From Cloeon dipterum (Eukaryota > Arthropoda > Insecta > Ephemeroptera > Baetidae), in contig NC_088789.1 in assembly GCF_949628265.1 (NCBI RefSeq), positions 32,543,883 through 32,607,882 of the forward strand: DNA of 64,000 bases, in the 5' to 3' direction. Position numbers and translations under genes: made by a program. The notes beneath the pieces are model-generated. The model saw nothing but the letters and a program-made list of their open reading frames with translations. It searched no databases and was not told the DNA's origin. This document shows positions 41,613 through 53,442 of this stretch, in pieces (within the stretch, counting starts at the first letter, position 1; every line of letters starts with the position of its first letter).

Positions 41613-42516
41613 CTGTTTACCGCAGCAGACCAAACATATATTAATAATGGTTTTTTTCGGTCCTACTCAGAATTGTGTTCTTTTGTCGATTGCTTTTATT
41701 AATATACATGGAAATGTCACGTTTTTGTTCCTCTCACTTTTCACAGCTCGGTCTTCCAATTATGATTTTTCCCCCACATGATACGCAGTTTTTATGATTG
41801 CTATAAAATGTTAGATCAGGGTGCAGGCGAAGTTTTTGACCGATGGCAAGGAGTCGATAGCGCAGACGCGTTTTTCTCCTCTCGAGCGTCGCTTCTTACG
41901 ATAATTCTATCTACAACTATTGCTCCCTCGTCGCTAGAATCAGTTGGTTCTCCTCTGAGCATCAAATAGACTCCATCGGAACTTTTATTTCTTGTGTCAC
42001 AGCATCCTGTGAGATACCATTGCTACAACATTTTTAAGATTTGTTATTTCAATTATTTAATCTGCAAATCACTAGAATTAGTTAAATCATAACCACAACC
42101 CATATAGTTTTTCCATAAAAATTCTTTGCGTTGCCTTTGACGCGATAAACGGCCCATGAAAATTTCAAACTCGCGCTAAAATGCTGAAAAATGTTAGTAA
42201 GTGTTAAAAGGGTTAAAATGACGAATCAATTTCTTAAAATAAAGCGGGCTTTTTAATTAATCATATTGCAGGCAATTTATTCTAAAAATTTGAAATATTT
42301 CATTTATTCGTGGAATTTAGACCCACCGCATAAGTTATTGAACCTTTCCCTGATGAATGTGGTTCATTTTTGCTCCTCAACGCATATCTGCTGCTTCTAA
42401 TGGAAGCGAGTCAGGCGCGGACTGGACCGAAAAGTTGTAAAAAGGAACGGACTGGATAATTATGCTTGTAAGCTAGGAAGACTATATCATTTCCAATTAT
42501 GCTAACTTTAAAACCT

Positions 42517-42740
42517 GTCTTTGACGTGGTTTCTGAGCACACCAATCGATTCTTGAGTGTCGAATTAAGTAAAGTGGATTTATTTTCCGACCAAAAGTGC
42601 AGTGTGCCGTGCGAACTTTTTTTCCCGCCAGAAAAATACGAACTTAAATGCTAGAACTGCGCATGTGTCAGAGCTAGTTTGAGCACTTGCAGAGAGACCA
42701 CCTGCACCTGAACGAATGAATTCTTTGTTAGATCCGTAAT
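42517..42740. repeat. Element B fragment, second in arm X
   Basis: Left half only: TTTGACGTGGTTTCTGAG, CACCAATCGATTCTTGAG, AAAAGTGCAG and GAGCACTTGCAGAGAGACCA C, then truncated. The counterpart in X' is at 56031-56255. Confidence 0.65.
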
Positions 42741-43081
42741 TCTGTGGCAAATTCCCTTTCACTCGTTTATTTTTGGTATTTCTTTCTCCCCAAATGGCTC
42801 ACTGCTTTGAATGCGAGCGTCTCAATGCACGGAATGAACTTAAAAAAACCAAGAACTGGCCACTATTCCAGCCATCCCGTAAAATCATATATTTTGCGAG
42901 TTTTTCAACTTGTTTGCTACTAACAAATTAAAAGCTAAACTGAATTCAGTTTCCATGCAGCATTCAAATGGTGGGCAAAAGTAGGAAAAATTGAAATCAT
43001 ACACATGCTACACTCTAACGATAAGTCAAAAATAAATTTTTTCAACACCCCTTTATTGTTTGCAGCCCCGACTAGCCAGCG

Positions 43082-44683
43082 ATGAGCAGCATAAAGGAGA
43101 AGAAAACTGTAAAAAATACAGTTACAAGTACGAACGGTGAGTTACAAACATAAACATAGAAATCGTTATTACAAATTCCTTTATCAGGAGTACACGAGAA
43201 AGAGCCGGAAAATCCTCAGGATGTGACATTGGAAGAACAGCAAAAAGATACGCTTAAGACCAAACTGGATAACGTCAAAGCGAAAAGAGGCGACCTTCCC
43301 GCTCTGCATTTTGCGGCCATGGAGTCGGATGTTGAGGTTTGCCGTCATCTCGTGGAAAAGGAGGGCGCCAATGTAAATGAAATATGCAGAAGATCTGGCG
43401 CCACTCCTCTGCACTACGCTGCCAAGAACGAAACCCACGCAGATGCTCTGATCGACTTTTTCATTGAGAAAGGATGCGACTTCGAAAATAGTGATTCTCA
43501 TCATTGTTGGCCTATCGATTTTGCGATCCGAGTGGGAAATTTCGAGCTTGCAATCAAATTGTTCCACCTATCACATAATCGTCAAGAACCTGCAAAACGA
43601 TGGAGCTTGCTACGCTTTTCTATATGGAAAAACAACATCAAATTTGCTAAATTCGTCTATAAAGACGATATGAAGTTTTGCAATGATCCGGAATATGATC
43701 TTGAAATTCTTCTGACAGCATGCATGTATGGAGATTTGAAAGTCTGCAAGTGGGTGTTTGAAGAGGTCAACATACACTTCAGTTCGATTTGGGGAGACGC
43801 ATTGAAAAACAAAATTCTATGCCATGCAGCTACGAATAGTTACCAAGCAAGACAAAACCTTCAATATCTGTTCTCAAGGTTCAAACTCTCCTCTGATGAA
43901 CAAAGAAATGCTTTTGGGAACGCTCTTGTGTCAGCAATTCAAGGACTACCTTTCAATGCTGTAAAAGCAGAAGAGTTTATTCAGTTGTTAGGCAGTAATG
44001 TTAGGCTCAAAATATCAGGATTTACTTTGATGCATCACGCCGCGACAAACAGTGTAGCCGCATTGGAGTTTGTGCACAATAAGGACGCAAGCCTGATCAA
44101 CGAGGTCAGTGACGATGGTGCCACAGTTCTCCATCTCGCTGCAATGAAGGGAAGCGAGGACATATGCACGTGGCTGATCAATCACGGACAAAACATCTTC
44201 GCCGTGAACAAAAACAATGATGGAACTTTTCTCCATTACGCTGCTCAGAACGTGACAAACGGACACTTGATCATTCATAGATTTGGAACTGAACTCCGCG
44301 ACATTGTGAACCGAATCGACAAATACTTGTACACTCCTCTTCATTGGGCCTTGGTCAACGAAGATAATGCAAATGAAATCGCTAGAGCTTTGCTATGCTA
44401 TGGTGCCGATTTGAGCGTGATAAGAAATGGAAACAACTTCCTTCACTTCTGCATCGTTAAGGGCAAGTTAAAGAGTGCCAAATTCGTTCACGCCATTGAC
44501 AAAAATCTGATCAAGGAAAAGGGAGAGGAAGGAAAAACCACCCTGCACATTGCTGCCGACCATTTCAATGAAGAAATCTGCGCATGGCTGGTGAGTGAGG
44601 GAGCCGATCCTCAAGAAATTACCGCCGGAGGAAAAACTGTGCTAGAATCCACTTGCAGTGAGGAGGCCAGGAAGTTTCTCTGA
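43082..44683 (+). CDS. Ankyrin-repeat protein (copy C), intact
   Basis: Exon 1 43082-43136 (MSSIKEKKTVKNTVTSTN), donor gtgagt, acceptor TTTATCAG, exon 2 43188-44683; 516 aa. Ankyrin repeats: ALHFAAMESDVEVCRHLV (about 57), TPLHYAAKNETHADALIDFF (about 91), PIDFAIRVGNFELAIKLF, then a helical middle (TACMYGDLKVCKWVFE), and a C-terminal set: TLMHHAATNSVAALEFV, TVLHLAAMKGSEDICTWLIN HG, FLHYAAQNVTNGHLIIH, TPLHWALVNEDNANEIARAL L, FLHFCIVKGKLKSAKFV, TTLHIAADHFNEEICAWLV. No signal peptide. Probably an intracellular interaction scaffold; partner unknown. Pairs with copy D in the inverted arm X'. Confidence 0.9.
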
Positions 44684-44788
44684 TCGTTGATCACAATTAA
44701 GAAATAGAAATTTCTTCAAGAATCGATTCATTGAATGTAATGCGGCATTTTCAATATGCGAATTAACGATCCCCTCTGTTTAGCTATG

Positions 44789-44794
44789 AATAAA
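44789..44794 (+). promoter_or_regulatory. Poly(A) signal of ankyrin gene C
   Basis: AATAAA in GCTATGAATAAATACAAG, about 105 bp past the stop. The mirrored copy for gene D is TTTATT at 53971-53976. Confidence 0.55.
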
Positions 44795-45838
44795 TACAAG
44801 AAAAAAATGTATACAGCTTTTATTTAACTAACACAAAAAAACATAGCAAATCACACTACTTGTTCCACACATATTAAAAAGCGCGGTGTCTGAACAGGTT
44901 CAAAACTAAATAATTTCTTTCGTCGAAGTGTTTCATACACACGGAACGTTAAGAACCATATTTTGGAAATGGACATCGCCACATCACCCGAAACGTGAAC
45001 AAGTCAAGTGACAGTCGGAATATATGGGATGGGTCACATGACAAGTTTCACGCGATATCATTGGCTTATCGGCTATCAAGTACGCTCTCACCCATCTCCA
45101 TTCTCTATGATAAGCTCTTTATTTTTCAAAGAAATTTCAAAGCGCAGTGAAACTGGCAAAGGTTGCCCATGTTTCACCCTGAGTACTTTTCGTCAGGTGT
45201 GGCGTCGGTTCTGGGACCACTATCTGCGATGCGGAATTTATCTGGAATCATTTTGAGACCAAATTCAAATATCGATCAAAGCAATATCCTAAAGACTCGG
45301 AATGCAATTTTGCATGTTCCGTATAAGGATCGTTGATACGGAAACTGATAATTAGGGATATAATTAGTAATCAAATTACTCAGCCACGATTACTACTGGC
45401 GCACAATGACGGGAAATCAAGTTTGAGATTTTTTGCCACACCTGATTTTATATTTAGTTCTTTGTTAGTATACATCTGTTAAGAAAAGATAATTTTGGAA
45501 AAATAAAAATGAAAAATCGCTCTAAAAGGGTTTGTTAAACCAGAGCTCCTACTGCGAATGATAGAATCACGTGCACTTGAGATGAAAACAAGGTCACGAA
45601 GGTCTCAGATGCGAGTCTGGATTGATTTTGAACTTGGACCTTTCGCCCTCCACGCAACAGCAACACATAATCTAAATCGTAAACAACGGAATGACGCAAT
45701 AAGTTTTAGAGGTCATTCGCCAACTGGGGGCAACTGGCCAAAAGTATCATCGACTCGATAATTTAATCTGACTAGAAGTGCTGTGCGTGACGGTCGCAGC
45801 AGCAGCCCTGGTCCATCGCGTGCGGAGAAGAAATCACG

Positions 45839-48800
45839 ATGAGGCTCGGACTTTTCGTCCTCCTCAGCCTCGCGGGTTGCGCCGCGCAAACGTCTCGGAG
45901 CGACGTCTACATTCCACCTCCGTGTAAGTTATTCTTATTTTTTTCTTTTTGCGGAGCTTACAATTAGGTTAGTTATAATGGAACATTTTCAAACGATTTT
46001 GGCCCAAAGTAATTTGAAGGATCACAGTAAAACAAACCGAATCAAGGAAGTATTTTTAAAAAAAAAGAAACCGATCATTTAAATTTAACAACCACTCGAT
46101 TTTAATAGAGTTAAAAGTATAGTATAGTTTCCCCTCGCAGATTTTGATGAAGGAGAAAACCTGAGTAGCCAGAACTGTGGAAACGAAACCGCTTTACGTC
46201 AGAACCAATGGATCGTTGATGTTACAAACATGCGTACTCGAGCTAAGTGCTTTAATTTTATAGTGCTTTCTCAAAGGACCATTCTTACTCGAGGTAACAT
46301 GATAATATCTTGCTTAAGAATATCAACATCAGAAATACTTTATTGTCTAGGAGATTATTGTGATTTCAATAAAAATGATACAACTGATCTTCGGGTCTTT
46401 CCGGAATACTGTACATGGCGCCAAAAAGAAGAAGAATGCTTGAGAGTTTCCGTCAAAGTAATTTTCAGCCAAACCGTTGCAATTCACACAATTTATTTAA
46501 CGACTTTTTCAATTATTTAAGGTACTGGATGTAATGCAAATTGTCACGAATCCTTCTGATCCTTTTGAAATCACGATTATGATAACTGAGAAAATGCCGA
46601 CTGTGGAAAATCCCCTTTGTTTGTTTAACCGTGACAACGTAATGGATTTGCAACTTCAAAGAGATTCACCCTACTTCCTATGGAACCCAGCTGTTCGTAT
46701 TCTCGAGCTAATTTCTGCAGGTAGACTTAGACTAATTTTGAATCTATTTTTATAGACGATTCCACCAATCGAAGGTAAGTTTGTTAAATATGTAAATATA
46801 AGAAAAACCGTATTTTAATCTTAAACTATCGGCGCTAGAATTAAACAAATGTATCGTATGTATAGCTTCATAGTAAAAGAAAATGTAATTTTTAATCTGC
46901 ATGGTTTTTAAATTAAAATTTATTTTGACGTTTTCAACTATCCATACAAATATAAATCCACTATTAACGAAGGTATTTTATAATAAAGTTGCATTGCATT
47001 TACGTAAATGAGCAGGAAATATATTGCTGGCTGATCGTGAGCTAAATTGAAATTTAAATAAATTTGTTCTTGTTGAATTATTTTTTCTTATATCAAAATC
47101 AGTCTTGTATTACTCGGACAAAATAATAATTTAAAATGAATAGAAAGACAAAAATTAAAGAGATTTTGTCAATTACTTCAGAGAAAAACAATAATTTAGA
47201 ACCATTCCCAGCGAGCGTGCAATTAAACCTATTCAAATTCCGGGAATAATAAATTTAATTTTAATAAATTTTAAAGTGAGGACGGTTAAAGGCTGTTTTT
47301 GGACTATAATCATAGTCACATATTAAATATTTTCATCTGTGACATATTTGTTAATGCCATTGGCACGATTTCGCTTCGTTTTTGACAAATTTTACAGTGA
47401 ATGTGACGGGCCAAAGCAACTGCAGCGCGGTTCTAAGCAGTGATGACTTGGATTTTTCGGAATATTACAAAATTCGCAACATTCCCATCCAGAATATCCT
47501 GTGTGTCGAGGAAACCATTTTTGGTAAGAATTATATAGAAAAATTCATCTCGTTCAATTTCAATGATTGTCATTTATTGCCACAAAGAGTATAGCTATCT
47601 GATCAACTTCTACAAAGGCCGGTATTTCTTGAGAGGTATTAAACACGGTCCCATTCACCGTTTTTACATTGATTTATTGCCATACATTGACGAGATCGCA
47701 ATGCACGCAAAAGACATTTCTGCTCTACGCCCAATCCCAGAGACAAAACAACCTAGAGGTATAATTTTACACAAATTAGCTCACGCAGCGTGCAGTTTTA
47801 TATCTCTTTAAAAAAAAGGATTCACCACGCCAGACAACCTCAGTTTTCCAAACTGCGGAAGCAAACCGACGTCAACCAGAAGGAAACGAGAAAATGACGA
47901 TTCTTCCACAGAATTACCATCGATCGCTGGTCAAATTTTAGGTGGAAACATTTCTCAGACTGGCGATCATCCTTGGCATGCTTACATTGAGAATTCTCAA
48001 ACTGGAAGAAAATGCGACGGGACATTGATTTCGCCGACAGTAGTTTTGACCGGTATTGAAGCGAAGAAATTATATATTTCTTGACTTATTCGATTTAAAA
48101 TGTTATTTTTAGCTGCGAATTGCCTTCAGGGATCAAAAGCAGAGGACTTCATAGTTTCTGTTGGGATGAATGATAAAAGACAAAGAACAGCCCCTGGTGT
48201 TCAGAGAAAAAAGGTTTCACCTTCCAAGTAAATTCTTTACATCCGCATAATCATTTTGAAAACATTTTAGCCTAGCATTCTAATCACGCACCCGAAATAT
48301 GACTCTGCGGAATTCATTAGTGACGACATCGGCCTCATCATTTTGAGCGAAAAAGTCGAGATATCTGACAATATCCGACCGATTTGCTTGTGGAACGACG
48401 ACTCTGACCCTAACTTGAAACGCGTGGCTGGAACTGAAGCTATGGTATATATAGGGATGCATGAAATTTGGAAAAAAAATCTAAATTTTGTGTTTCTTTT
48501 TACTGAAGGTGGTTGGGTTCGGGCTTGCTGACAACGACACATTGCCAGATAAACTGCAAGAGGTTCGACTGCCGATTAGAACTCACAAAGAGTGCTATAC
48601 TTGTCGAAAAGGAGGTTTTTCGGGAAACTTTTGAGGCCGGGAAACAACTTTTGCGCCGGCTACACGAATGGTTAGAATCTCCTAATTTATTAATTATCGT
48701 TTTCTCAATTTTATTTATTAATTCAGAAACGACCGCCTGCAACGGGGACAGCGGAGGCAGCCTCTCAGTGGAAAAAGACGGCCGCTGGTTCATCAGGGGC

Positions 48801-48950
48801 ATCGTCAGCTTTGGCACGTCGAAAAAAGTGATGTTCGAGGGCGAAGAAACACCGTTGTGTCACCCAAATCTATATTCCTTGTTCGCTGACGTCGCAGGTT
48901 ACGTGGACTGGATCGTGGAAAACACGCCGGACATTGCATTCCGGAATTAA
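45839..48950 (+). pseudogene. Two-domain serine protease homologue gene with a 2-bp frameshift in the last domain
   Basis: Exons: 45839-45923, 46141-46457, 46522-46720, 47398-47523, 47588-47758, 47819-48052, 48113-48213, 48271-48444, 48509-48670, 48727-48950. The ATG opens a signal peptide (MRLGLFVLLSLAGCAA). Domain 1 (exons 2-5) is a degenerate trypsin fold: QWIVDVTN, CFNFIVLSQRTILTRGNMI in place of the His loop, EITIMITEKMPTVENPLCL, GRYFLRGI; no triad residue remains. Domain 2 has ILGGN, HPWHAYI, CDGTLISPTVVLTAANCL, DDIGLIILSEK, NGDSGGSL. Asp102 and Ser195 are kept but His57 is Asn, and the position-189 residue is Thr. Phases agree except in exon 48509-48670, where a TA duplication at about 48597 (GTGCTATACTTGTCG) shifts frame and gives a stop. 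The copy at 63.9 kb lacks it. Secreted; any role would be as a non-catalytic SPH. Confidence 0.8.
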
Positions 48951-48959
48951 ATGTGTTTT

Positions 48960-50880
48960 TAAAACAAGAAGTTTAGTAAAAAAGGATTAATGGGTTTTCA
49001 GTAGAAAAATGTAGACATGGTCAGCTTAATCTCTTATCAAATAAAGTTATGGGATTTTTATAATAAATGGTTATATAAAATTTTAATTGCTCGGCTTTTA
49101 ATATTAAAGCCGCAAACACGAAATTATTTTAGCCGCCTCTCTGCTTCGTGCTTATCACACATTTGGGAGAAGAGAAAGAGGTCAAATCCGTGACCTTTCG
49201 TCCGTGGCCTGGTTTCCGTCTGGTGAGAATCCACTCTTCTGTTTTTGCAACCACACTTCGAGGTAATGAAGCTGATATAATTCAAATTATTATACTTGAA
49301 GGAAATATTTAATATTTATACTGCGCATGTCTCACATTTGCTATGGTCAGAAGATCTTTTAATTTCCGTTCCTGATTATTTTTCTGCACTTAATTCCAAG
49401 TTGATTGTTTCTAAATTTGTTTTTTTAACAATTATTCAATATTATACACAATTCGACATTTATTTTATGACATTATGATCTCCCTTTTTTTCTTTGTAAA
49501 TCGATTATTGCCTCTTTTATTAGCTTAAAAAATTATCCAAAATATTTTCATTCTAGTAGATTTTAAATAAGATGCAGCTGCCTCACTGCTTCCGTTTTTG
49601 TTCAAACCTTTTTTGCTTACATCTGAATGTTTTGATCATAAATTTGACGCAACGAAAGAACCAGCTCATGCTTCATTTAATTGCGGTGCTATATTATGTA
49701 ACACACTGTCAAAATGAACAAATTAGAAGCGAAATAAAGTAATTGGGCGTGATCAGCGACACGAGCACCAAAAGAGCTTTTGCGCGAATGAAAAGAGGTC
49801 AATAGATCATCAGTGTGGCGCCGACAAACGACCAAAATGCAACCAACATCGCCTCAACTTGCCAATTTAAATATCAATTTTTGCCGACGCAAATCCTGAA
49901 TATGGTGGCTTCAGTGTCGAAATATATGTTAATTTCCTCTTAATCTTTGAATAAAATAATTTTTGATATTCTAATGAAATTAGTGTCTTGAAATTAGAAT
50001 ATTTTATCATAAAAATATACATTCCTGCGAGCTACCTGAATCGGCGTTCCTTATATTGATAATAAAAAATAGAGCATTTTAAAACGTTCGTCGATATTTT
50101 TAATTGATGCAATAAAAAGTGCGAAATTGAGACTGTTTCATTTCATTACTGTTTTAGTGATTGACTTAATGACTTAAAATTAGCATTTTTTGTTTCCTAA
50201 AAAGTAACAAAAAATATTAATATAGCTTAACTCTTTTATTTTTAAGTTTTTCACTCATAAATCGAACTTTCTCAATTAATATTAAGCCGCACTCTGCTCC
50301 AGCGTCACGGAGGCATAATTTTTTTCCGAAAAATGTCTCCAGTTCTATTATTTGGCATCTGGTCGATCAGCAGGCGGCGTTTTTTAATAGCGAGAATCGG
50401 CGGAAAGCGAAGCAGAGCAGAGCAGCCGCGTCATCCGGCCGCTTTTAATTTACGCGGCGGCAAGCGGACTTGTTTTTCTCCCGCAGCGATAAAAGAGCCT
50501 CGGACCATTTTTCACAGTGCGACTATAAATACTAGAAGAAAATTCTTCGAGACACAAATAAATAACATTTTTGAGTCGACCGAACAGTTTATTTTATTCT
50601 TTTGTGGATCTGTGAGAGAAAATTTCAGAAATATATAACAATGCAAGAATCATTCGAAAACAATTAAGAGGTCACGAGAAGGTCTCAGATGATGCGAGTG
50701 TGGCTTGACTTTGAACTTTTGGCCTTTTCGACCTTTACGCAGCAGCAACAGATTAAATCGAAACTGAAGCTATTAGTTTGATAAAAATAGTTCACAGTGA
50801 AAAATAGAAAATTATTTTCGAGAAAAGAGCAATTCACGAGGTGAGTTTAATTGGGATGTGTTCAACTGACGTGTTTTCCT
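48960..50880. other. Spacer in arm A; no gene recognised
   Basis: AT-rich DNA matched in A' at about 61620-63540. Less AT-rich parts: 49140-49265 (CGTGACCTTTCGTCCGTGGC C; GTGAGAATCCACTCTTCTGT) and 50280-50530 (GCCGCACTCTGCTCCAGCGT; TCTGGTCGATCAGCAGGCGG CG; CCGCGTCATCCGGCCGC), the latter ending in TATAAATACTAG at 50523, a TATA-like site on the + strand. The 101-codon frame at 50333 is not kept in A', so I read the block as regulatory or an element remnant. Confidence 0.5.
50660..50790. repeat. Short dispersed repeat (GAAGGTCTCAGAT...)
   Basis: GGTCACGAGAAGGTCTCAGA T, GCGAGTGTGGCTTGACTTTG AACTT and ACGCAGCAGCAACAGATTAA AT recur upstream of the protease gene at 45585-45690 and, inverted, at 26030-26120 and 61700-61800. 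Four copies; no coding sense. It may be part of a duplicated promoter or a small element. Confidence 0.55.
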
Positions 50881-51194
50881 TTATTCCTCAAAAACGCCCG
50901 CAGAACTTTAAAATATGCATTTTGCCTTGCATGAGTGTGGAGCGTGTATAGTGCCTTTTACCTAATTATAAAACAAAACGCGCTCATCACTCCCTTTCAA
51001 GTAACGCCTACCACGAATTAATTTAGCGTTAGCCTTGAGAATGCTTCTAAATATACAGGAAAAAATTGAAGAGCAGGATAACGACTCACAAGAGAAATCT
51101 AGAAAATTACTTGAATATTTTTGCCCCGAATATATTTCTAATTCCTAGAATTTTTTTTGTCTTCCTGCCTAAAAACTCAGAGTATTCCAAATAG

Positions 51195-51582
51195 CGTGGA
51201 GAAAAGTATTGAGTTTCCAACTGGTCCCTTCTTTTGCTCGTCATTCTTCGCAGCGTTTATCACGAGACAAGACGGAGAATTGGAAGAGTCGCGCTGCTGC
51301 CTTGGCGATCGTCTATATTGAGAGCCAAAAGAATCGTCCTGATCAGGAGAAAAAGATCGATTTAAAAGCGCTGAGAACGGCCAAGAAGTACTGTAATTAG
51401 GTAAGCAGGTGATTAATCTCAAATTTTAAAATGTAATCAAAATATCTTTAACCGATCAGCAAGCAGCGCGAAGGAATTTTGGGCGATTTGATTGCTTTAC
51501 TAGGATTTTGATTAGTTAAATTAGGTAAGCAAATTGTTAGATATTATAAATGAAGGAATGATTTTAAAAAAAAAATTTCAAG
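51195..51582 (+). promoter_or_regulatory. Conserved 5' leader with two introns, C2H2 member 6
   Basis: Leader block GGTCCCTTCTTTTGCTCGTC ATTCTTCGCAGCGTTTATCA C to CTGTAATTAG, donor GTAAGC at 51401; a second AATTAG|GTAAGC donor at 51535; acceptor TTTCAAG at 51577-51582, 12 bp before the ATG. The 63-codon frame in the leader is interrupted in sibling copies (TGA after the RKID position in member 2), so it is untranslated leader. Confidence 0.55.
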
Positions 51583-51594
51583 GCTGAGGCGAAG

Positions 51595-52122
51595 ATGGAC
51601 GGCGGCAAGAAAAAGGATAAGCCCGGATGCAGCAAAGGGGCAATCAAGAAGATAAAATGCTCAGTCTGCAAAAAAGAGATGTGGAGAGAAAATATCTATT
51701 CGCATGTGGACACGCAGCACAAAGAAGCCATAAAATGCCCCAAAAATTGTCCCGTGTATTTTGATGGACTGGACAAAAATGAAAAGAGAAAACAACACAT
51801 AAAGCAGGTCCATGTGTTCAAATGCCACTTTTGCGGTAAGATATTCACGCGAAAGAAAGTTATAAAACAACACATTATGTACCAGCATTTGAAACTGAAC
51901 TTGGAATGTGTTCCGTGTAAGAAGAAATTCGATACAGAGCTCAAGTTGCAGAATCATAAACGTGGACGCCACACAACAAAAAACTGCGACGAATGCAGCG
52001 AAAAAGTCAAATCAGGAGATTGGTATCGTCATGTGAAACCGAAACATTGCAGAGTCTGCAGACACCAATTTGACTGCTTCGGTTTGTATGAGCAGCATCT
52101 CAATTCTTGCTTTCGACCATAG
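51595..52122 (+). CDS. C2H2 zinc-finger protein, ZAD-less family member 6 (truncated form, arm A)
   Basis: 175 aa, the only member on the + strand. Segments: CSVCKKEMWRENIYSHVDTQ H, CPKNCPVYFDGLDKNEK...H, FKCHFCGKIFTRKKVIKQH, LECVPCKKKFDTELKLQNH, CDECSEKVKSGDWYRH, CRVCRHQFDCFGLYEQHLNS C, stop after FRP. It differs from member 7 (59842-60369) at only two residues (N/K and R/I in the second segment), so arms A and A' are young. Decayed C-terminal homology follows to about 52400. Confidence 0.75.
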   Translation: MDGGKKKDKPGCSKGAIKKIKCSVCKKEMWRENIYSHVDTQHKEAIKCPKNCPVYFDGLDKNEKRKQHIKQVHVFKCHFCGKIFTRKKVIKQHIMYQHLKLNLECVPCKKKFDTELKLQNHKRGRHTTKNCDECSEKVKSGDWYRHVKPKHCRVCRHQFDCFGLYEQHLNSCFRP

Positions 52123-53130
52123 TGCGTTGTCTCAAATAATGTGACCGCATATTTCCTTTTTAGAAAATGTATACTTAGTGCAAGAACACTTGAAAAAAAG
52201 CACAATGTAGGAACAAAAATCACTTTTTCCCCCCTTCCTACAAATATATCTTCCTAGTGTGGAAGATATTTATAATTTTTGTAAAAGAAAGAATTCCGTC
52301 CTTTCTCAAAGAGTTGCTTCGTCATCCAACTCGGGCAATCAGACCGTTGAATTGCAACAGTAAACAAAACTTGTAAGCTCTGAGAGAATTTCCGTTGTTG
52401 CCTGATTGATGATGGAAATTTTTGGCTCTAGAAACCATGAACGTGGGAATACACGTATTTTTTGTGAAGTTAGTGAAGTAAGAATTATATTAGATTTAAT
52501 ATTGCTTTTGTTGCAAATGGAATAGATCCATTTTATTCCTGATGAGGTATCAATTTCCAGTGTTTTACGAGTGCAAAAATAGTTTTAATCGTGTAGAGAT
52601 CATAATCTTAGTGTATAGGAATAATTTTTTATTTCCTTGAATCAAATAGGAAACGAGCAAACTTTTCTTGTAAATAGCGAAAATCAATTCGACATGTAAT
52701 TTTAGCATTAAACTCAACGATAGAAAGCTAAAATATTTATTTCATTTAAAGTGGAATGATACTGGGCAACAATTGAAAATGATTTAAATTGTTGGATGCC
52801 TTAAACAATTGACCGATAAACAATTTGTTCAACAATTAGGAATTATAAAAAAATGACCTTCCTACAGTTAAATTTCAAATTTTTCAAATTTTATCCAAAA
52901 TTTACAGTGCTTGAACATATTTTCTTGGCATAATTCCGATTCCTCTCGTCGAGATCTGTTCAACGGTGTATGCCACTTATTGGGGAAACTCTTGATTTTG
53001 AAATAAAATCGGATTTCAAGTAAGGAGATAGCCACTACCATTTAAAAAGCACGCTAACTTTCCAGCTAATTTTCTCAAAAAAAATACAGCACTCCTTAGG
53101 ACAATTTAGGCTTTAACTGAATCCTAAGGG

Positions 53131-53442
53131 ATGAGTTTATGCATTGGCAACAAGCATTTTCCAGGCTTTTCCAGTATCATTCCTCTTTATAATTTTGCCA
53201 CCATTTTTCCTCTCGTTACTCACAAATGCTTAGTAATGGCATCACAAGTCCATAGGGCGCATAGATTCCAGACCGTGAAGACTTGCCGAAGCTGCAAGTG
53301 CAAGTTCGAGTCCCAGGGACTTCTTGAAAAGCATATTAAGAGCAATCAGAATGATAATTTCTATTGCTACAAGTGCCCAAACAATCATAAGCGAAAGCTA
53401 ACAATTAGTTTGTATGTTCATATTGTTAAGGAAGCACATTGA
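53131..53442 (+). pseudogene. C2H2-like relic in the A-X' junction segment
   Basis: A 103-codon frame at the only stretch between arm A and arm X' (about 53150-53620). The C-terminal part, KTCRSCKCKFESQGLLEKHI KS and FYCYKCPNNHKRKLTISLYV H, resembles the CRVCRHQFDCFGLYEQHLNS C segment and the segment after it in the ZAD-less family. The N-terminal half has no finger features and starts inside the arm. Probably a small relic of another family copy, though a short exon of an unseen gene is possible. Confidence 0.4.

Larger units (their letters stand above)
40005..45150. repeat. Inverted segmental duplication, arm X
   Basis: Matches the reverse complement of about 53620-58790 from GTGACGGCAAAATCTCTTTT A near 40024 to CTCTATGATAAGCTCTTTAT TTTTCAAAG near 45130. 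It carries, in order, the prolyl-endopeptidase-like end exons, a small GA-rich region, a TATA promoter with a leader exon, element B fragments and ankyrin gene C. Homology is near-perfect around 44500-45130 and lower elsewhere. Confidence 0.85.
48485..53150. repeat. Inverted segmental duplication, arm A
   Basis: Matches the reverse complement of 58810-64000 (which continues past the window end). It carries the last two protease exons, about 1.9 kb of spacer, the 50.3 kb GC-rich block, C2H2 member 6 and its flanks. It ends at GAGTTTATGCATTGG near 53145. It lacks about 0.5 kb present in A' (about 61090-61575) and a 29-bp segment (A' near 62640). Confidence 0.88.

Noticed and set aside
46756-46774. 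Possible 19-bp micro-exon in the protease gene (good TATAG acceptor and GGTAAGT donor)
   Set aside because: Including it puts the next exon (47398) out of frame with an early stop; joining 46720 to 47398 directly keeps the trypsin-like reading frame.
50333-50638. 101-codon frame over the GC-rich block in arm A
   Set aside because: The inverted twin at 61927-62127 loses the frame after about 60 codons through indels. No domain seen.
51209-51400. 63-codon frame in the C2H2 leader (TENWKSRAAALAIVYIESQK core), also at 60560-60769
   Set aside because: The same leader in members 2 to 4 has in-frame stops and indels, so it reads as untranslated leader.
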